DNA of 64,000 bases from CBDDEC01 sp965226785 (GTDB lineage Bacteria > Chloroflexota > Dehalococcoidia > UBA2979), in the NCBI GenBank assembly GCA_965226785.1, contig CBDDEC010000003.1:930001-994000 (forward strand), written 5' to 3'. How positions within the stretch are numbered: position 1 is the first letter of the stretch; each line of letters opens with the position of its first letter. The notes beneath the pieces are model-generated. The model was not told the DNA's origin and made no database searches. It was given only the letters and a program-made list of their open reading frames with translations. Shown here one piece after another: positions 60,699 through 64,000 of the stretch. Made by a program: the position numbers and the translations under genes.

Positions 60699-61496
60699 GT
60701 GAGCGACCGGCTGGCCGAAATGTTCGAGCGCACGCGTGCCCAGGGGCGGCCGGCGGTGATTCCGTTCATCCCCTCGGGCTGGCCAGACCCGGAGGACACG
60801 GTCCCGGTCGTGCAGGCGGCGATCGAAGGTGGCGCCGACGCGTTCGAGCTGGGCCTGCCGTTCAGCGACCCGCTGGGCGATGGTCCGGTCAATCAGCAGG
60901 CCTACAACGAGGCGATTGCCAACGGTGTGAACACGGCGACGGTGTTCGAAACGATACGCACGCTGCGATCCGCCGGTGTTCGCACTCCGTTACTCATTAT
61001 GGGATACTTCAACCCGCTGCTCGCCTACGGGGTGAGCAGTTTTGTGCAGGACGCGGCCGATGCAGGCGTCGATGGCCTGATCATCGTCGACCTACCGCCC
61101 GACGAGGCGGCAGAGCTCGAAGAGCCGGCGAAGGATGCGGGCCTGCACCTGGTGTACATGTTGGCGCCGAACTCGACGCCGGATCGCATCCGGTTGGTCG
61201 CGGAGCACGCCAGCGGGTTCATCTACTGCGTCAGCCTCACCGGTGTGACCGGTGAGCGCCGGCAGCTCCCGGAGGAGCTTCCGGACTTCCTCCGCCGCGT
61301 GCGTGCGGAGACGTCGGTGCCGCTGGCCATTGGCTTCGGCATCTCGACGGCAGAGCACGTGCGCGAGGTGGGTCAGATCGCTGACGCGGCGATCATCGGA
61401 AGCGCCTTCGTCCGGACGGTGTCGGAGGCGTCATCGGAGCAGCGCCCGGCAGCAGCCCGGGCCTTCCTGGAGGAGATGACCGGTCGTGTGTCTTGA
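60699..61496 (+). CDS. trpA: Tryptophan synthase alpha chain
   Basis: 265 aa TIM barrel that splits indole-3-glycerol phosphate. The catalytic Glu is in ADAFELGLPFSDPLGDGPVN and the Asp in GLIIVDLPPDEAAEL; VSLTGVTGERRQLPE and AIGFGISTAEHV complete the active site and phosphate site. GTG 60699 has GAGGACGAGC upstream. It is separated from trpB by about 7 kb and follows a CPBP gene, so it may not be under the T-box control seen at trpE. Confidence 0.96.
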   Translation: MSDRLAEMFERTRAQGRPAVIPFIPSGWPDPEDTVPVVQAAIEGGADAFELGLPFSDPLGDGPVNQQAYNEAIANGVNTATVFETIRTLRSAGVRTPLLIMGYFNPLLAYGVSSFVQDAADAGVDGLIIVDLPPDEAAELEEPAKDAGLHLVYMLAPNSTPDRIRLVAEHASGFIYCVSLTGVTGERRQLPEELPDFLRRVRAETSVPLAIGFGISTAEHVREVGQIADAAIIGSAFVRTVSEASSEQRPAAARAFLEEMTGRVS

Positions 61497-61802
61497 CGAC
61501 CTGCCGCAGCCGAGGCTCGTAGGAGCCCTGGACGTGGACCTCGCCGCAAGCGGTGCAGTGGTCCCTGGTACCGCGTGCTATACGCGGAGCCACGCGGCAG
61601 CGTTCGGCGTGACGCCGACCGTTCCGTTTGGCTCGTACTAGCAACTGACGAAACTGGTAGGAGCGTCGAACGGCCCTGATCACCCCGACCGGGCAGCTCG
61701 ACCACACGGCAACGGCACCGCGGCCACGGACTCCGAAGAGGGTCTGTGGCCGGACCGATGGACGACATCGGGTTGGGCTGAACGGTAGAGGGAACTGCAG
61801 GC
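61497..61802 (+). other. Leader region of aroH-aroF, structured RNA candidate
   Basis: 306 bases without a recognised gene. GGCCACGGACTC (61722-61733) and GGGTCTGTGGCC (61740-61751) form a 12-bp stem with a 6-base loop, 52 bases before aroH. TGGTACCGCG near 61566 matches part of a T-box core but lacks the preceding AGGG. A frame overlapping the trpA end runs to TAG near 61641, ending GVTPTVPFGSY. Together this may be a regulatory leader, but no known class is proven. Confidence 0.4.
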
Positions 61803-62183
61803 ATGCTGGTCCGCGGGATCCGTGGGGCAACCACCGTCGTATCGAATACGCGCGAGGACATCCTCGCGGCGACGCGTGAGCTCCTGGACGAGATGGTGAG
61901 GGTGAACGAGGTCGATCATGACCACGTGGCTTCGATCCTCTTCACGACCACGGTCGACCTCAACGCCGAGTTCCCGGCCGTCGCGGCCCGCGATTCCGGG
62001 TGGACCGACGTGGCGCTCCAGTGCATGCACGAAATGAACGTCCCGGGCAGCCTGCCGAAGTGTTTGCGCATCTTGATGCACGTCAACACGGAGCGATCGG
62101 CTGCCGAAATCAACGCGGTGTACCTCCATGGCGCTCGCCAACTTCGGCGTGACCTCGTGGAGAGCGGCACGGAGGAAGACTGA
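61803..62183 (+). CDS. aroH: Chorismate mutase, AroH class
   Basis: 126 aa monofunctional enzyme of the trimeric AroH fold. Active-site residues align with the Bacillus enzyme: R7 (VRGIRGATT), C74 and E77 (LQCMHEM), R89 (CLRILMHVN) and Y107 (VYLHGAR). It makes prephenate for TyrA. GAGGGAA lies before ATG 61803. The aroF ATG overlaps its stop (TGATG). Confidence 0.95.
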   Translation: MLVRGIRGATTVVSNTREDILAATRELLDEMVRVNEVDHDHVASILFTTTVDLNAEFPAVAARDSGWTDVALQCMHEMNVPGSLPKCLRILMHVNTERSAAEINAVYLHGARQLRRDLVESGTEED

Positions 62184-63229
62184 TGATTGTGACCATGAAG
62201 CTTGATGCGTCGGAGGAACAGGCCCAGAGCGTGCGCGACCGCCTCCAGGAGTTCGGCCTCGACTCCCAGGTGATCCAGGGCGAGTCGCGCGTCGTCATCG
62301 CAGCCCTCGGGCAGGTGCTTCAGCAGCACCGCGACGAGATGCAGATGTTCGACGGCGTGGAGGAGGTGCTGCGGGTTTCAAAGCCCTACAAGCTCTCCAG
62401 CCGCGAGGTGCACGCGGAGGACACGGTGGTGTCGCTGCCGTACGGAGTCAACGTGGGCGCCGGGGTGCCTGTGTTCATGGCTGGCCCGTGCGCGATCGAG
62501 TCGGAGGACCAGCTACGGGCGGCCGCTCGAGGCGTGAAGGCGGCTGGCGCGCACATCTTGCGCGGCGGGGCGTTCAAGCCACGCAGCTCGCCGTACAGCT
62601 TCCAGGGCCTGGGCGTACCCGGCCTGAAGATGCTGGCCGAGGTCGGCCGGGAGCTGGAGATGCCCGTCATCTCCGAGTTGCTCTCCGTGCGTGACGTCGA
62701 GGCGTGTGCCGAGCACTCGGATGTGCTGCAAATTGGCGCACGCAGCATGCAGAATTTCGTGTTGCTGCAGGAGGCGGGCAAGACCGGCAAGCCGGTGATG
62801 CTCAAGCGCGGGATCTCCGGCACCATCGAGGAGTGGCTGCTGGCGTCCGAGTACATCCTGTCGCAGGGCAACCCGAACGTGATCCTCTGCGAGCGTGGCA
62901 TCCGCACTTTCGAGACGGCGACGCGCAACACGCTGGACCTGAACGCGATCGCGCTGGTCAAGCGGTTGTCGCACCTGCCGGTCATCTCCGACCCCTCGCA
63001 CGGGACCGGGAAGTGGTACCTGGTGCGCCCGATGTCGCTCGCGTCGATCGCGGTCGGCGCCGACGGGCTGATCATCGAGGTGCATCCGAACCCGGACCAC
63101 GCGCTGTCCGACGGTGCGCAGTCGCTGACCCCGGCCAACTTCAGCGAGCTGGCGGACGAGTGCCGCTCGCTGGCGCAGGCCCTCGGCCGGCCGTTCGCAG
63201 AGCTGGCGACGGCGGGCGTGGCCTCGTAG
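62183..63229 (+). CDS. aroF: DAHP synthase, type I-beta
   Basis: 348 aa. The first 70 residues (MIVTMKLDASEEQAQSVRDR onward) are the ferredoxin-like regulatory domain; the barrel follows with VPVFMAGPCAIESEDQL, HILRGGAFKPRSSPYSFQG, MLKRGISGTIEEWLLASEYI, ERGIRTFETATRNTLDL and SDPSHGTGKW. First step of the shikimate pathway. The ATG overlaps the aroH stop, so the two are translationally coupled, as in Bacillus where DAHP synthase and chorismate mutase are linked. Confidence 0.96.
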   Translation: MIVTMKLDASEEQAQSVRDRLQEFGLDSQVIQGESRVVIAALGQVLQQHRDEMQMFDGVEEVLRVSKPYKLSSREVHAEDTVVSLPYGVNVGAGVPVFMAGPCAIESEDQLRAAARGVKAAGAHILRGGAFKPRSSPYSFQGLGVPGLKMLAEVGRELEMPVISELLSVRDVEACAEHSDVLQIGARSMQNFVLLQEAGKTGKPVMLKRGISGTIEEWLLASEYILSQGNPNVILCERGIRTFETATRNTLDLNAIALVKRLSHLPVISDPSHGTGKWYLVRPMSLASIAVGADGLIIEVHPNPDHALSDGAQSLTPANFSELADECRSLAQALGRPFAELATAGVAS

Positions 63230-63233
63230 GGCC

Positions 63234-64000
63234 GTGACCGCCGACGGCGAGCGACCGGCGAGCGAGGCAGCCTCCGGGCAAGCCTCGGACGATGGCATGG
63301 CGAGCTTCCGGCTCGACCTGCCGACGTTCGAGGGACCGCTCGACCTGCTGCTGCACCTGATCGAGCGCGAAGAGCTCGATGTCACCGAGGTGTCGCTGCT
63401 CGCCGTGACGGAGCAGTACCTGCGGCAGATCCGTTCGCAAGAGCGGATCGATGTCGCCGTGCTCGCGGAGTTCATCGCCATCGGAGCACGCCTGTTGCTG
63501 CTCAAGTCCCGTGCGTTGCTGCCGCGCGAGGATGAGGGCGACGACGAAGACGAGCCGGGCGACGAGCTGGCCGACCTCGTCGCGGCGCTGCGGGAGTACC
63601 GGCGCTTCAAGGAGGCCGCGACCTACCTCGGCGAGCGCGACCAGGGTCACACCAGCTACCGTCGCGAGGCGGCCCCGCCCAAGGTGCCGCTGCCGTCGGG
63701 CCTCGATGACGTCACGCTCGGCTCGCTGACGGACGTCATCCGCGATGTCCTCGCGCGGTTGCCGGAGGAGGACGCGTCCGCCGAGCTGGAGCGCGAGCCC
63801 GTGCGGCTCGCCGACCGCATCGGCTCGCTCGTCGACACGCTCGAACGCGAGCAGCGGACGCCGTTCCGGGCCCTGATCGAGCGCGCGCGCAGCCGCACTG
63901 AGGTGATCGTCGACTTCCTGGCTGTGCTCGAGCTGATCAAGTCGCGTTACCTCGTTGCTGAGCAGCCCGAGGCGTTCGGCGAGATCGAGCTCGTGCGCAT
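63234..64000 (+). CDS. scpA: Segregation and condensation protein A, partial
   Basis: The first 255 residues, open at the window edge. FRLDLPTFEGPLDLLLHLIE, REELDVTEVSLLAVTEQYL and FIAIGARLLLLKSRALLPR are the conserved ScpA N-terminal domain that binds Smc. An acidic linker (DEGDDEDEPGDE) follows, then the start of the C-terminal winged-helix region. GTG 63234 or ATG 63297 could start it; neither has a clear ribosome-binding site. ScpB is expected just beyond the edge. Confidence 0.93.
   Translation, partial: MTADGERPASEAASGQASDDGMASFRLDLPTFEGPLDLLLHLIEREELDVTEVSLLAVTEQYLRQIRSQERIDVAVLAEFIAIGARLLLLKSRALLPREDEGDDEDEPGDELADLVAALREYRRFKEAATYLGERDQGHTSYRREAAPPKVPLPSGLDDVTLGSLTDVIRDVLARLPEEDASAELEREPVRLADRIGSLVDTLEREQRTPFRALIERARSRTEVIVDFLAVLELIKSRYLVAEQPEAFGEIELVR

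Noticed and set aside
61556..61580. Second T-box upstream of aroH (TGGTACCGCG)
   Set aside because: The preceding AGGG is missing, there is no specifier stem and too little room between trpA and the motif for stem I, and the motif is over 200 bases from aroH.
1..64000. CRISPR array or cas genes
   Set aside because: No regularly spaced repeats and no Cas-like protein found; the only tandem repeat is the 18-bp unit at 34903.

Overview
The window is high-GC bacterial DNA. Tentatively it comes from Chloroflexota (Dehalococcoidia-like). The basis is the combination of remA next to gmk, a T-box-controlled trp operon, F420-type luciferase-like oxidoreductase, family III CoA-transferase, class III cyclase fusions and the DUF1800/DUF1501 pair; no rRNA or complete tRNA is present to settle it.

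Layout. 0-2.5 kb: an IS6-family element (TIRs at 128 and 1068) followed by an IS110-family element. 2.6-6.2 kb: a minus-strand operon DUF1800 - DUF1501 - NHL-repeat protein. 6.3-7.1 kb: gene fragments and the 3' half of a tRNA-Met(CAT), an attachment-site scar. 7.5-11.7 kb: SDR, sulfatase and CoA-transferase genes with remnants of a second CoA-transferase. 11.8-17.6 kb: a decayed, IS-rich zone. It holds fragments of a permease, a hydrolase-cyclase fusion and an IS6 end, a complete IS3 element that cut a SnoaL-like gene at codon 3-4 (3-bp target duplication), a frameshifted second SnoaL-like gene, a solo IS3 end inside another gene, and a 27-bp direct repeat beside a tRNA 3' fragment. 17.6-31.7 kb: mostly single metabolic or enzyme genes (adenylate cyclase, sulfopyruvate-decarboxylase-like pair, metallo-hydrolases, peptidases, LLM oxidoreductase), several interrupted by one stop or one frameshift. 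31.7-42 kb: phosphate-transporter-like genes with PhoU, CoA hydrolase/transferase, SRAP protein, a secreted pair, M50 protease and an HD protein.

42-64 kb is the core biosynthetic block: tyrA - aroA - remA - gmk, then trpE - (Nudix/DinB-like fusion) - trpG - trpD - trpC - trpF - trpB. About 7 kb of unrelated genes follow, then trpA, aroH, aroF and the start of scpA. Together these supply DAHP synthase, EPSP synthase, chorismate mutase, prephenate dehydrogenase and the whole chorismate-to-tryptophan branch.

The most striking signal is in front of trpE. A tRNA-Trp T-box leader (specifier TGG at 46258, T-box core at 46433-46445, terminator at 46448-46479) is followed by a 44-codon leader ORF (46552-46686) with a strong Shine-Dalgarno sequence and two tandem Trp codons. 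The 12 bases starting at those Trp codons (46606-46617) can pair with 46659-46670, the end of the trpE ribosome-binding site through the A of its ATG, with 11 Watson-Crick pairs and one G-U. This predicts a second, translational tryptophan sensor after the transcriptional one. The logic resembles the T-box plus leader-peptide control of the Bacillus anti-TRAP gene, but here it acts directly on the biosynthetic operon.
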